NCBI RefSeq assembly: GCF_914767665.1
Contig: NC_059507.1
Location: 558,001 to 622,000, forward strand
Origin: Harmonia axyridis
Lineage: Eukaryota > Arthropoda > Insecta > Coleoptera > Coccinellidae
DNA: 64,000 bases
Direction: 5' to 3'
This document shows, piece after piece, positions 35,601 through 50,600 of this stretch. Positions within the stretch are counted from its first letter, which is position 1; each line of letters begins with the position of its first letter. Position numbers and translations under genes: made by a program. The notes under the pieces were generated by a model. It was not told the origin of the DNA and made no database searches. It saw only the letters and a list, made by a program, of their open reading frames with translations.

Positions 35601-38600
35601 CCATAAAGCGCACCAAACAGTCAGTTTTTCTGGATGTAACGGTGTTTCGACATACACTCGAGGATTAGCTTCACTCCAAATGCGGCAGTTTTGTTTATTG
35701 ACGTAGCCATTCAACCAGAAGTGCGCTTCATCGCTAAACAAAATAAAATGGACTTAGTGCGCGATACGTATTCCGCACAGAACCATTATTTTCAAAATGA
35801 AATTGCACTATTTGCAAACGTTGTTCGGGCGTGAGTCTATTCATGATGAATTGCCAAACCAAACTGAGAATAAATCACTTGACAGCTGTAAAATGGGTCG
35901 CCATCTTGAACAGTAATGCCAACTTAAAGTTATATACCTCGAAAAAAAACACCCGTTATATGCTGGAAACCAAAAGTCAAAAAAAAGTGACCACGTGAAG
36001 TTGTACAGTTACACCGGGTGTTTAAAAAAACCTTACATGGGAGTTTGTAATATTTACCTTTGAAGACATTCTTGCCAGTTTGTCCTTCTTCCTCAAACCT
36101 AAGGATTTCAATAGAAGTTTTGGCGTAGGTATAAGGTTAAATGGAGGTGGTAGAGTGGCACTTTCTTCGAAATAACTCAGCCATAGTTTGGTCCTTGCAA
36201 ATTTCCATTCAGTGTCGGAATGTTCCTTCAGAAAAATGGCAACATTGACTATCGTCGAATTTTCAAATATGAAGAAGAATTACCTCTATGATGGCATAGG
36301 AGTTGGACATCATGGCTATGAGGAGATTCAATAACACTATAACGTTTATAACGGAATATGAACCAAACATGAGAAGACCCCAAAATCTCGTATATGTTTT
36401 GATGCCAGTCAATTCGAAGCTGGATAGATCAACGAGGCCAAAACTAGCCCAAAACAGGGATTGGGATGATTCAAAAACACTGAAAAAAAAAGTTAAAATA
36501 CGATAAACACTAATAATAAACTGAGCAAGACTAGTTTTTGGAGGTTTTTTTTGGCACACCCTGTGTATTTCCAAATGATTTGAGAATGTAGCTGACTAAA
36601 TCCCTCAAAGCCCTGTCCTAACTACTCCTATACCTCTAAGAACACATTATAACAAATAAATTTTTGTTTTCTAAATGATCAATTGTACAGGGTGGGCAAA
36701 TTTCGATGTTTAAGCATTACAACTTTTAAACCAGAGGAGATAGACAAAATCTGATACCCCATTCTCGGTCTCTTTTTCTGAGAAACTAACAAGGGTAGTT
36801 TTCATTTTTGGCCACCTCCTTTTGTTTTCGAGTTATAAGTGAAAATTGGAAAAATGGTGATATCGTAAAACATTTATATCTCCGCTAGTACTGATGATAG
36901 AGCTCTGAAATTAAAACATTATACAGGCACTTTTTTACGTTGAATCCAGTGGCATGATCTTATTTTCGAAAGGTTTTTTAACTACGAAGCTATGACCCAA
37001 AGTTATGTTTTTTCGAATGGGAACACTAGAATTCTGTGCCATTTTTGGAAAGCTCAATTTTACCTGATTTCAAAAATATATAACATTGTATGGTTTGTAT
37101 TAAAATGAATAACAGAAAATGGTCAAAAACCTTTTTTTATACCTAAGAGTCTCAATATTTCTATGGTTTCAACTGTTGATGAACACAGAAAAATTGAGCT
37201 TTCTATAACAATAGCAGTGTTCTTCCGTCAATCTGATTATTTCTATGCTTTTTACTAATTTCTACAAAATTCGAATCTAGATATATTTTATGAATTTTTA
37301 TCTAAAAATTTAACGAAAAGATCGAATGTTTCATACGAAAGAGTTGTAATGAGATGGATGTTATCAGAACATTATTTTCATAGGTCTCCAGAATGAATAC
37401 GCACAAGTACCAATCCATTTTAAATAGCATATGAAACAACGCATATCTATATGATTGACTCAACAATTTAATTACGAAGGGAACAAACAAGAAATAATAT
37501 TCAACCTAATAATGACAACAATTGCACAATGCAAAGTCGACACATCTTCTCGATATTTCGCACCGAATTCAATAGATGAATATTTAAAACTGTGTTCAAG
37601 CAAGCTAGGAAATTTCTCTTAGTTCATTTATATTTTCACGAAATATATCTAGATTCGAATTTCGTAGAAATTAGTAAAAAGCATAAAAATAATCAGATTG
37701 ATGGAAGGACACTGCTCTTGTTATCGAAAACTCAATTTTTCTGTGTTCATCAACAGTTGAAACCATAGAAATATTGAGACTCTTAAGTAAAAAAAAGGTT
37801 TTTGACCATTTTCTGTTATTTAATTCAATAAAAACCATACGATGTTATATATTTTTGAAATCAGGAAGAAGAAAGCTTTCAAAAAATGGCACAGAAATCT
37901 AGTGTTCTCATTTGAAAAAACATAACTTTGGGTCATAGCTTCGTAATTAAAAACCCTTTTGAAAAGACGAGCACGCCACTGGATTCTACGTAAAAAAGTG
38001 CCTATATGACGTTTTAATTTCAGAGCTCTATCATCAGTATTAGCGGAGATACAAATGTTTTACGATATCGCCATTTTTCCAATTTTCACTTATAACTCGA
38101 AAACAAAAGTAGGTGGCCAAAAATGAAAACTATCCTTGTTAGTTTCTCAGAAAAAGAGACCGAGAATGGGGTATCAGATTTTGTCTATCTCCTCTGGTTT
38201 AAAAGTTGTAGTGCTAAAACATCGAAATTTGCCCACCCTGTACATTCTACATACGAAAGTAGACTACTTATTGTGATGATCTCACTTGGCAAAATATCTC
38301 CATTTCATGCAAGAATCAGCGAAATTGTCGAAGTCCGCATTACCATTAGGAAGATGAAAACATTTTTGTCTTTCCAAATCCGAAAAGTACCATAAAAGCT
38401 GATTCAGCCCTGGAATTCAAATGACCTATTAAGTGAAGGCAAGCAAGATCGATACGCCACTGGCACTTACCACATGCGAACGCGAAAAGTACCAAGCTGT
38501 ATATGAAGAAGAATTTTACGATGTCGATGACCATCCTGCCCAAAGAGATTTGAAGGGGTCCAAGATGTGGATTTATTGAGAAGAGATGAACAAGTTTTAA

Positions 38601-41600
38601 CGCGCTGAAAGAAGATCAAAGTAGATCAAATACGCTTTATTTTTTTCCTTTTGGTTGATATACAGGATGTTTCTAAATTGGAGGTACAAACGAAAATGGC
38701 AGATTCCTCGGAGAATTTTAACAAGAAAAAAGTTCCATGAACGCTTATTTCTTTTCGAGATACAAGGTGTTAATGTTTGATTTTTCGAAATGAACGTTAA
38801 GTAGAATTAAAAGAAACAGCCTGTATCTCTGCAGGCCTATATTTAAGGACTTTTTTTCTTAAAATCCTCCGAGGAATCTCCCATTTTCCTTTATACCTTC
38901 AATTTAAAATCACCCTGTAAATCAAAATGGATATTTTTCACAGAATCTTCTTTTTTTTTCTCACCTGAAAACATTAGCAGCAGCAAAAAGTCCTTCTGCC
39001 ACCAGCTGGAAATCAAAAGCAGCCCATTCCTCTCTTCTAAGGTATGCAGTCCCAGGATTTCTTGAGATCTCCGAATTTTGTTCTAAATAAGCTGCAACCC
39101 TTAGGAGTAGAACGGCAGTGTAGAGAAAATTCCTGGTGAAATCTATTATATTCCACATGTTCCTCAGATAGTTTGCAAAACCTTCAGAAAACATCTCATG
39201 CGCCTCCTCAAATATAAAACCTGAAAGATAACTTGTAGATTCCATGCCGCAGATAAGCCTATGGACACAGTAACAAAACCTACACAACCGGAATTTATAA
39301 TTTCTAAATGTTCCAAAATGTTTTAAAGTATTCGTGTTAGAATGAAGTAAAAATCAACACTTACCTAAAACATAAATAAGGACCACATACTCAAGGAGCA
39401 TTGGGGGGTTCCCCCTCTGCCTTTCATACTTTTCTACCACGCTCTCTTTCCATTTTTCGGTCCCAAATTGTTCGATGAATAGGTCTTCAGCTCTTTGAGA
39501 AACCAAAATCAGAATTACTGTGAATGATAAGTAATAAATTAGGTCTCAAACGATCTCCTCGATATTATCGGCTGGATATACATCAGGAAAATACGGTGGC
39601 TGTTCTACTCACGTAGAAAAAACAAGTACGACGAGGCGTGTATCAAAAATTTCATAAACGGCTTCCTCATCAGTTTTCCTGTATGAGTATTTGGAGCAAT
39701 GATGTACAGCATGCAGTAAAACGGGAACAGCAAGGCTACTTTGACGATTATCATGATTTTTTGGCTAGAAGTTTTCCTCCTGAACCCTGGCACACCTTCG
39801 TACCAAATGGCGGCCAATAGCTGTTGTATGTTAGGGTGGGAGACAAACTAGAACAAAAAGAGGTCTGTAAATATATGAATGTATGATATACTAACTAACT
39901 AACTGAATATCTAAATGATCAAACTAACTACCTGAAAAACTAACTAATAAACTAAGGAAACTAACTACTAGAACGAAATGAGGTCTTCACATTTGCCTTC
40001 GCGTAAATATATAATTAATTAACTCACTAAATATCTAACTAATCAGACAAACTAATTATTAAACTATAATTAGTTATTAAACTATAATCAGTTCGATATT
40101 ATTAAACTATAATAATTGGTTTGATTAGTTAGATATTTAGTGGGTATATTCTTTACTTACGCGAAGATGTGAAGACCTCTCCTTTATTTCGTTAGTCAAT
40201 TAGTTTGAACTAACTGAGAAACCAACAAACATAATTCAGTTAGTGACAAAATGAGTAAACTAACTACTAGAACGAAATGAGGTCTTCACATATGTATTCG
40301 CATAAATATATGAAGAATTAACTCACTAAATATCTAACAATCAAACTAACTAATAAGTGAACTATAATCAGTTTAATCATTATATCTAATCAATCAAACT
40401 AACTAATTATTAAACTATAATTAGTTCAATTATAAGTTAGTTTGATTGATTAGATATTATGATTAAACTGATTATAGTTTACTAATTAGTTAGTTTGATT
40501 AGTTAGATATTTAGTGAGTTAATTCTTTATATATTTACGTGAAGACCTCATTTCGTTAGTAAGTTAATACTAACTAAGAAACCAACTTACATGGTTGAGT
40601 TAGTGATTAACTAAGTATACTAACTACTGGAATGAAAAGGGTGTCTTTACATCTGTCTTCACGTAAATATATTATGAATCAACTCACTAAATATCTAACA
40701 ATCAAACTAACTAATTATTAAACTATAATTAGTTTGATTAGTTAGATATTATTATTAAACAGATTATAGTCTAAAAATAATGATAAGTGAACTAACAACT
40801 AGAATGAAAAGAGGTCTTCAGATCTATCTCCACGTAAATATATGATGAATTAACTTACTAAATATCTAACTATTCAAACCAACTAATTAATTAATTAATT
40901 AACTAATTTAGAAACAAACTAACATAGTTGTGTTAGTGATTAACTCACTAAATATCTAACTATTCTAACCAACTCATTAATTAATTAATTAACTAATTTA
41001 GAAACAAACTAATATAGTTGTGTTAGTGATGAACTTACTAACTTACATGCGCAACTAACACTAACAACTAACACTAACAACGCGCAACTTTAGTTTTAGT
41101 GGGATTTCAATGTTTATTTACATCTCAACTATTCTTTTGTTATCTATGTAAAACATTTTTTTGGTGAATAAACTTATTATCTAACTATTCAAACCAACTA
41201 ATTAATTAATTAATTAACTAATTTAGAAACAAACTAACATAGTTGTGTTAGTGCCTAATTGTAATTAAAGTGATCTAACAATTGGAATGAAAAGAGGTCT
41301 TTGCATCGGTCTTCGCGTAAATATAAGATAAATTAACTCAGTCAATTTCTAACTCACTATCTCAAAAACTAACTAATAAAGTTGAGTTAGTTATAAACTA
41401 AGCCAGCTATCTACTGGACTAAAAAAGGTCTATACATTATATATTCGCGTGAATATAGGATAAACTAACTAACTAAAAAAGTTTAGTTAGTTCGTTAGTT
41501 AACTAACTAAAAAAGTTTAGTTAGTTAGTTAGTTAACTAACTAAAAAAGTTTAGTTAGTTAGTCAACCAAGTCATCTAACTTACTACGTACTTTCTTCTG

Positions 41601-44600
41601 CTTGTACTGTATGGCTAGTTCCAATCGAGACAATCTCATGTGCTCTCCTTCTTCGTATGGCGTTGGATCATCAGGATCATGATTCAAAATAATAGCTAGT
41701 TCCTGTGAACTTCTAGACTGGTGTAGGAGATCTACTGCGAATTGCTGACATTGGCGGCGTAGATCCAGGTATTCTGATTTACATTCCTGAGAATAATTGC
41801 CGCATCTTAAGTAAAGGGTGAGGTATAGGTAAATGAACCTACAAGAAAGAATTTCAGGAGAGGGAAAAACCGAAAGAGCAACCCATAGAGGAATCTTCTT
41901 AGCTTGGATCATTCCAAAAAGTTTCTTCGAAACTTTGTTACTGCGTAGTCTAAGAAGTATCTGGATCTTAGCAAGAATAATCTTCTCACTGGATTCCTTA
42001 CAGGATATTGCATCCCCAAGAAGCACTTCATGACAAAGATTCTAGCAGAAAAAAGCTAAACTCCTTTCATTAGCCCATAACTTTTTTGTGGTATAGGTAA
42101 ATGCATCCACAAAAAAGAGTTTCAGGAGTAGGAAAAACAGAAAAGGAAACAATCTGGCGAAGTCTTCATGGATTGGATCATTCCAACAAGGTTCTTTGAA
42201 ACTTGGATGCTGCGAGATGTAGGAGAATCTGGATCTTAGCTAGAATATGCTACATCTCCTCATTGGATTCCTTACAGCGTTTTGCGACCTCAGGAAGCAC
42301 CTCATGAGAATGAGTCTAGCAGAAAATGATGAGTGCAGATTCTGCAGGAAGGAGGAGGAAACTCCGGATCACCTAGTGATGGAATGCCTCGCCATCGTTA
42401 GCCAACGCAAAAAATGCTTCGGACAAGAGACTTGTAGAAGTGAGAAAGTAATCTCTTTGAAGCCATTCCAGATACTAAAGTTCATCAGAACTCTGGAACT
42501 GGAAGGCGAGCTGTAGACTACGACTACCAATGACAAGAGCTGATCTGATGGAACACAATAGACCACAAGGTCGCGATTCAATCAAACCTCTTTAAATCTA
42601 AATCGAAGACTTATCCCAATTTTTGAGTTAGCTTGTAAATTGGTTTTATGTTATGTCTTCTAAGAAGTTTTCCTATTTTGTTGGAGGTCACTTATGGTAT
42701 GAATGACAACTAAGATTTGCCATTGAAAATTATTATTATAGCCCTGTTTTTTCGTAGTTGACGTCTTGGTCTTATTGCTTGCTCGATTTCCATAGGATAA
42801 GAAGATTTGTTTCAAGGAATTCTTTTCCTCCTGGAAGAAGATTTGTTTCAAGGAATTCAATTCCTCCTGGAAGTATTTTGGCTCAAATACAAGTCAGACT
42901 CTTGCAGAAAGAGTATTGACCATTCCTCGTTTATGTTTTGGATGGTGGTTAGAATCCATGTATAGAGTCCTACCTTTCTACGATCTAGAAACCCCTGAAG
43001 ATGCCTACCGCATTAATAACCTCAAAATTTTCCAATTTTGACGAACTATAACCTTGTTACCGAAACAACAGCGTTTTGCCAAATCCCATAAACATAGATA
43101 ATTTGTTATGTTGCAGAATTCTGTCCTCACCTCAACGCAAATGAAAACGTAGAGAAAAAAAAAACTGGCGAAATAATAACATATAATAAAAAATGTTTTC
43201 GTTTACCGGTTCCGCAAAGGCCAGACCTCTGAGTTCCCACGATAGCTGAAAAGCCGTTAAAATGGGGTCACTGGATGAGAGTGCTATTAGAGAAGGACTT
43301 GCAAGAGCTTTATATTCATTCAGACGTGAGAGGGCCTGTCTCAAGGAATCCTGTCGTGATGAAGTTATGCATTCATCACAACCGCATCTGAAAATTAAAT
43401 AGCTTCTTTTGGCTTTTCTCATTTTCACTCTATTACATTCATAATTATAATTATTTTTTAGCACGATACTACATTCATGATTATTCACTGTACAGGGTGG
43501 GCAAATAAGCGAGGTAAGCGGCTATATCTCAGGATCCACTCATGGTAGAGATTTGCGGTAAAAATTTTTAACACTAAAGTGTACAAGAAAACACACTGGA
43601 AATTGTTTTGAAGTTCATACCTCTACCGCTAGGGGGCGTAATAGCTACCGTCGAGTAGAAAAATGAATTTTACTCGAAAGTGTTTCATATGAAGTTGAAG
43701 AAGAAATATCATCACTGTCATCCTTGTAAAATTCTCTATCTTTTTTTAATTGTCACTTTCGATTTTGACGACATCAAATAAGGGTAGGTGAAAGGGAGAA
43801 ATCTGATTGATTGCAATGCCTGTAACTTCAGTTTGGCTCAACATTTTTCAGCAAATTAGATCTCGTCTGAGAGATAATATCTTGTTGATTGAGGACAAAA
43901 TATACTCATGATAAATTTGTTTTTGCTTCTTTAGATAGGAGGCGCTAAGACAGAAGTTCATTTTTTTGTTCATTTTACTCCGAAATTTCAAATGTAATGA
44001 AAGGATTTTCTTAACAGAAACAAAAGTTCTATCAAATTTGCATGGAAAAACCTGCAGGTTTCAGGCGTTCTGAAGTTATGGCCGAAAGAAGATATTCTTC
44101 AACTGATGCACTGCGAAAAACCAAATTATGTCTTTAAGTTCTGACAGAAACAAAAATCCCATCAAATTTGTATGAAAAAGCTTCAAGCGTTCTGGAGTTA
44201 TGGCCGAAAAAAGACACAATTTAGTTTTTTAGTGCATCAGTTGAAGAATATCTTTTTTCGGCCATAACTCCAGAACGTCTGAAGCTATCACTCTGCGATC
44301 TACAGGTTTTTTTCATGCAAATTTGATGGAACTTCTGTTTCTGTTAAGAAAATCCTTCCATTACATTTGAAATTTCAGAGTAAAATGAACAAAAAAATGA
44401 ACTTCTGACTTAGCGCCCCCTATCAAAAGCAGCAAAAACAAATTTATCATGAGTATATTTTGTCCTCAATAAACAAGATATTATCTCTCAGACGAGATCT
44501 GATTTGCTGAAAAATGTTGAACCAAACTGAAATTACAGGCACTTCAATCAGTCAGATTTCTCCCTTTCACGTACCCTTATTTGATGTCGTAAAATCGAAA

Positions 44601-47600
44601 GTGACAATTCAAAAAGATAGAGAATTTTACAAGGATTGCAGTGATGATATTTCTTCTTCAACTTCATATGAAACATTTTCGAGTAAAATTCATTTTTCTA
44701 CTCGACGGTAGCTATTACGCCCCCTAGCGGTAGAGGTATGAACTTCAAAACAATTTCCAGTGTGTTTTCTTGAACACTTTAATGTTAAAAATTTTTACCG
44801 CAAGTCTCTACGATGAGTGGATCCTGAGATATAGCCGCTTACCTCGCTTATTTGCCCACCCTGTATCTATTGCCAAGACGGTTGGTCTTGTTTGAAACAG
44901 TTGTCAGGCCAATGACGTCGGCAAAATTACTTACCGACGTCACCTTGAACATAAATTCAATTAAACAAGATTCATGAACAAAATGATTTGGGCATCTTGA
45001 ATGAGAATGAAGAAAGTACTGACGTGAAGTCAGGAACTTTTGAGTGTCTGCACAAATTACGCCCTTGGAGCCCACATAACTTCATTAATGACTTCATGTC
45101 AGTACTGGTTTCCTCATTTTTTATAGATATTCTTCTTGATTTTTTTATGATTCTGATGACGCTATCAGAATGAAATATTGCAAGAGGATTGATATTGGCA
45201 TAAAGGGTTTTCCAATAAGAGTTTCATTTTGATATTGAGAAAAAAAGAGTATATTTCAAGAGAAATCAATGGATTATTTATTATTATTTGCAATATTCCG
45301 AGTTGTTCTTGAGCGAAGCACCCGGTTTCGATTCATCACAACACTCACACGTCCCAACAGCTCAAATTTATCTTACTTCACTTCACAACTTGTGACTGCA
45401 AACTTTTTTGTAGTGAATTTTGAAGAACGCGCTCTATTAGTGTGAGCACGCTCTATTATCATTCAAATTATTACGGTGTCGTTGAAGGAATTGGCTTATT
45501 TTCATAAATAAGAGTATTTGAGGAACGATTTCAGTATTAATTGATAGACAGAAGGAACGAAGTTAATAGCAGTAAGTTTGAATCCTGTATCATTCCCCAG
45601 ATTTTGTAAAAAGCCGTGTTTATTAGTTGAACTTCAAGTTCGAACTTACTGGCATTAATCTAGTGCTTTCTGTCTATCAATTAATAGTAAAATCGTTCCT
45701 TAAATATTCTTATTTATCAAAATAAGCCAATTTCTTCAACGACAACGTACTAATTTGAATGACAATTTGTTTGTTTGGATTAATACACTTACAGGAGAAC
45801 TGAAATGGCGGTGTGTGACGTCATCACTAATAGAGCGTATTGGCGTAGTTTTTACTTGTCAAACGTCAAAATATGACAGCTTCAAAAGTGACAGCTGTCC
45901 AGATAGCGGGCTTTTCAAAATGAACTCTCTTATTGGGAAAAACCTTTTAATATAACGTTTTTTCTTACTAAAGATTGAAACATATGGAAGGTAGGTAGTA
46001 ATGGATTTACTTGATATCATGAGGCATTGGAATGGTGGCTCCTCTGTCCAGAAGTATCTTTATAATCTCGTAGTTGTTTCTATGAGCAGCTAGGATGAGA
46101 GGAGTGATATCAGGTGTGAAAGAAGCTGTGTTGCTTTCTACCTTCTGCCAACTCTAGAAATGAAGACAAATAATAGAAGAACGCTCTTTTCAAAAATACA
46201 TTCTGAAGGAATCTGGCATTAATATAGGGTGTTTTTTTTAGAGGTATATAACTTTAAGTTGGCATTACTATTCAAGATAGCGACCCATTTAACAGCTGTC
46301 AAGTGATTCATTCTCAGTTTGGTTTGGCAATTCATCATGAATAGACTCACGTTTGAACAACGCTTGCAAATAGTGCAATTTTATTTCGAAAATAATGGTT
46401 CTGTGCAGAATACGTATCGCGCACTACATCCATTTTATTTTGTTTAGCGATGAAGCGCACTTCTGGTTGAATGGCTACGTCAACAAACAAAACTGCCGCA
46501 TTTGGAGTGAAGCTAATCCTCAAGTGCATGTCGAAACACCGTTACATCCAGAAAAACTGACTGTTTGGTGCGCTTTATGGGCTGGTGGAATCATTAGTCC
46601 GTACTTCTTCAAAAACGATGATGGCCAGAATGTTACAGTCAATGGTGATCGGTATAGAGCCATGATTACTAACTTTTTCATTCCTGAATTGAACAACCAT
46701 GATGTCCAGGAGCTGTGGTTCCAACAAGACGGCGCAACATGTCACACAGCTCGTGCCACAATCGATTTATTGAAAGATCGCCTAATTTCACGTTTTGGAC
46801 CTGTGAATTGGCCTCCAAGATCTTGTGATTCAACAGCGCTAGACTACTTTCTGTGGAGCTATGTAAAGTCATTGGTCTATGCGGATAAGCCACAAACCCT
46901 TGACCATTCGGAAGACAACATTCGCCGTGTTATTGCCGATATACGGCCACAAATGTTGGAAAAAGTCATCGAAAATTGGACGTCCAGATTGGACTACATC
47001 CGAGCCAGCCATGGCGGTCATATGCCAGAAATCATATTTAAAATGTAATGCCACAAGATTATCTTGCGGATAAATAAAATTCATGTCAATCGAATAATCC
47101 ATCGTTGTTTTATCGCATTTCAAAGTTCTATAGCTCTAAAAAAACACCCTTTACCTTCATTGTACATGGTGTAACTTGAAAAAATAATCAAACTTTAACA
47201 CCCTGTACCTCGAAAACGAAGCGTTTGAAGCCCCTTGTTTATAGGACTTTTTGTCCTAAAATGATCGGAAGAATCTGTAATTTTCATTTGTATCACCAAT
47301 TCAGGAACACCCTGTATATTAAATGCGATCAGAACAAAATCTCACTTACGTATGGTTCTCCTTCAACATGAATCAACTCCTCGTGTTCCAGCAACAGCTC
47401 TACAGCCTCTACAAACTCCACATTTATAGCATGCAAAAGTGCATCTCTTGTCTCGACGCCCATGATTATCAAAAGCTCCACCATTTCCAGATTCTCCTGA
47501 TCTATCGATATCGTCAAAGCTCCCCTGCCTAAGCTGTCCACACAATTTATGTCCACAGCTTTTTTTCTCTTCGCTAATTGCAGTATCCTAAAGAGATCAC

Positions 47601-50600
47601 ACACGATTATCGGGAAAATGAGGAAATTCAATAGTTAATTTCATTCATGCTGAAAGCCCAGACTGTGTTTATGTTCAGAATACGTCGGCAATTCATGAAA
47701 AATTCAATAGCATGTTTTTCCTTTGAAGATCAGTGTGTAACTTCAGAAGTATTCTACGAAAACTAATATATCACTGGGAACGAGGTAGTAAAAGAAATAT
47801 TTATGATTACTGGTGCTGGTTCTCACATTAGAAATGTTCAATTTATGAAGCATCGCAAGAATATGATCGCGAATGTCATAAAATTATACAAGTTTTGGGA
47901 TATTTGTACAAATGCAGAAACCATTGGCACGTAAAGAGAAAAATGTGTGGGTATTTAGATATTTCTATTGTGAATTTAGTGAGAAAAATATACGTAGCAT
48001 AGATTTATATTTTTTTTGGGTTCTTTTTCGTTTATACAGGGTGTTAATGAATGAGGGGTATACATTCTGGTTAATGAATGAGGGGGGTGATTCTGCATGA
48101 AAAAATAATACAGGGTGGTTCACCGGGATGGCCTATTAGACGTTTATGGAAAACTAATCATAACTTTGAACTGAAAATTTGCATATTGGGGTTTGAGACA
48201 ATGATCTTTCTCCCTAAAATATATTCAGATCTCTACAACTTCCGGTTATACCGGAAACAGACTACTACTTCCTTATTTCAAATGGCAAACCCAGAATATT
48301 ATTGCATCATTAGATAGCTTTTTCGATGGCAATTTCGGCAATATGCCATACCTTGAGAAAAACTCAACGGTTCATGAGTTATTGGGATTCTTATGAAAAA
48401 AATGGTGGCGATGAGGACTCACATTTTTTTTAATATTACCGCAGAAAGAGCTTTTTCCAACAATTTTTTTTCTTTTTCGATTAGTATTATAAGACTGTTT
48501 TCTGCTTGGACCAAAAAGGTACAGGGTGTTTATAAGAGGATCATGAACTTGGACAACTCAAATTCATCAAATCTCAAGATTTTCAAATTAGAACCTATAT
48601 TTTTTATTATTTCAGTCGATTCTACGTCCAAAAATAGTGGGGGTTACTTCAGCAAACCCTATACCTAAAATGAATACTTTATGAGTTATCGACGAAGAAC
48701 TTTAAATGAGGAAAGACCGCTATTTATACCTGTGTGAAGTAGTCTGCGATTTCCGAAAAACACAGAAAGAAACTAAAATTCTATGTTTTCTTAACTAAAT
48801 TTGACATATCAAGAATTGTAATGAATTATTCGTAATTGAAAATTGTATTGGTTTATGGATTTCTCAACAATTCCAACGAAAAATTAATTAAAATTCATGA
48901 AATGTGAAATTTAGTTATCCAAACATCGAATTTTAGTTTCTTCTGTGTTTTCCGGAAGTAACAGACAGTTATTAAGACAGTTATAAATAGCGGTTTTTCC
49001 TCATTTGAAGTTTTTTCCCGATAACTCTTGAAGTATTCATTTTAGGTATATGGTTTGCTTGAGTAACTCCCACTATTTTTGTACGTAGAATCGATTGAAA
49101 TAATAAAAAATATAGGTTCTAATTTGAAAATCTTGAGTTTTGATGAATTTGAGTTGTCCAAGTTCATGATCCTCTTATAAACACCCTGTACATTTTTGAT
49201 CCAAACCGAAAACAGTCTTATAATACTATGTTTCCGGTATAACCGGAAATTGTAAAGATCTGAAAATGTTTCAGGGAGAAAGATCATCATCTCAAACCCC
49301 GATATGCAAATTTTCAACTCAAAATTATGATTAGTTTTTCATAAACGTCCAATAGGCCATCCCGGTGAATCACCCTGTATACGTAGTATAGATTTCTTTT
49401 TGTTTTTGAGTTCTTTTTCGTTTATACAGGGTGTTAATGAATGAGGGGGATAAATTTTTAGGGTTGATTCTGCATGAAAAAATAATAATATTGCTATCTA
49501 ACTTTTGTGAAAAAAACGTTTTCAAAATAAATTTCCCTTTGCGTGTCGTTGAATTTTTTCTGTTATTTTTAACTGTAGTCATTTTTTTAATAGCATTACC
49601 TTTTTACGTTAGCCATGTCACCTCTTTCAACTGCTAGAAGATATTTCTTCTCCTCCACTGTGAGGAGCTTAGGAAGGTTGGGCATCATTAAATTTCTTCT
49701 TATTGTTTGGCCTTTTTCTACATCTTTCTGAAAATTAATATATCCCATACTTATTACGTCAGTACTAATAAGTTATATTAACAAATTTTAAAGATCGATT
49801 CGAAAAATAGACACTGAATTTTTATTGAAATTGATGGAATAATTCCATGAGTATCGAATAGTAATTTTTTTATTGAAAAATGTTGGCTGGCAAAACTGTT
49901 TTCTGTATCAGAAATTTGACAGATGAATCTGTGACAGAAGAGTTCTGAGTACCAACATATAATAATGAAATATAACCATGAAATCTGTGTGAAACTGAGA
50001 TATTTCCCCACGATTTTGTTCTACAAAGTAAGACAAAATGAAGGCATTTGCCACAGAATTAGGGAAAACCAATATTTAAATTTGTTCCAACATAAAATAA
50101 TACTGCTAATTGTCGTTATTATTTTGGAAGGAATATTCACAAAACAGCCTGTATCTACATCACGTGTTGTGGAATTTCTGTTGGAGTATTTATGTCATAT
50201 CATTAGGATTTGAATAAGCCAAAGTTACTTTTTATATACGGAAAATTTGTATATAGGTAACTAGAATAGCTGGAGAATATCAGCGTATTTCCGTGTTGGG
50301 CCCAAAACTTCGGAGACCATTTTAAATAACAAGAATCTGGTTATGACACTTGAATACCGTGGAAAAAAGGACACAAAATAAGCTGGTTCCTGGACCTTTC
50401 CATTGCTTTGTGGACTTTATTTGCATCTTTCTACTTTCCTCGACACTAATCAAAAATATTTTGTCGTCTTGGAAGTTTATTAAAGTGCGAAGGTAAAAAT
50501 AGAAATTGTGTTAAACTTATTTGCGGAACAAGCTCTCCAGAAAAAAAATGAGAAAAGCAATGGAGGGAATTCCAACTCATATTTATGAATTTCGCTTCTA

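Noticed and set aside
39870..41570. Regularly spaced repeats that might suggest a CRISPR-like array
   Set aside because: The host is an insect, units are diverged and occur in both orientations, and spacers are low-complexity; this is an intronic satellite.
48393..49317. Two similar 91-aa frames on opposite strands
   Set aside because: They are mirror images in the arms of a hairpin transposon, not paralogous genes.
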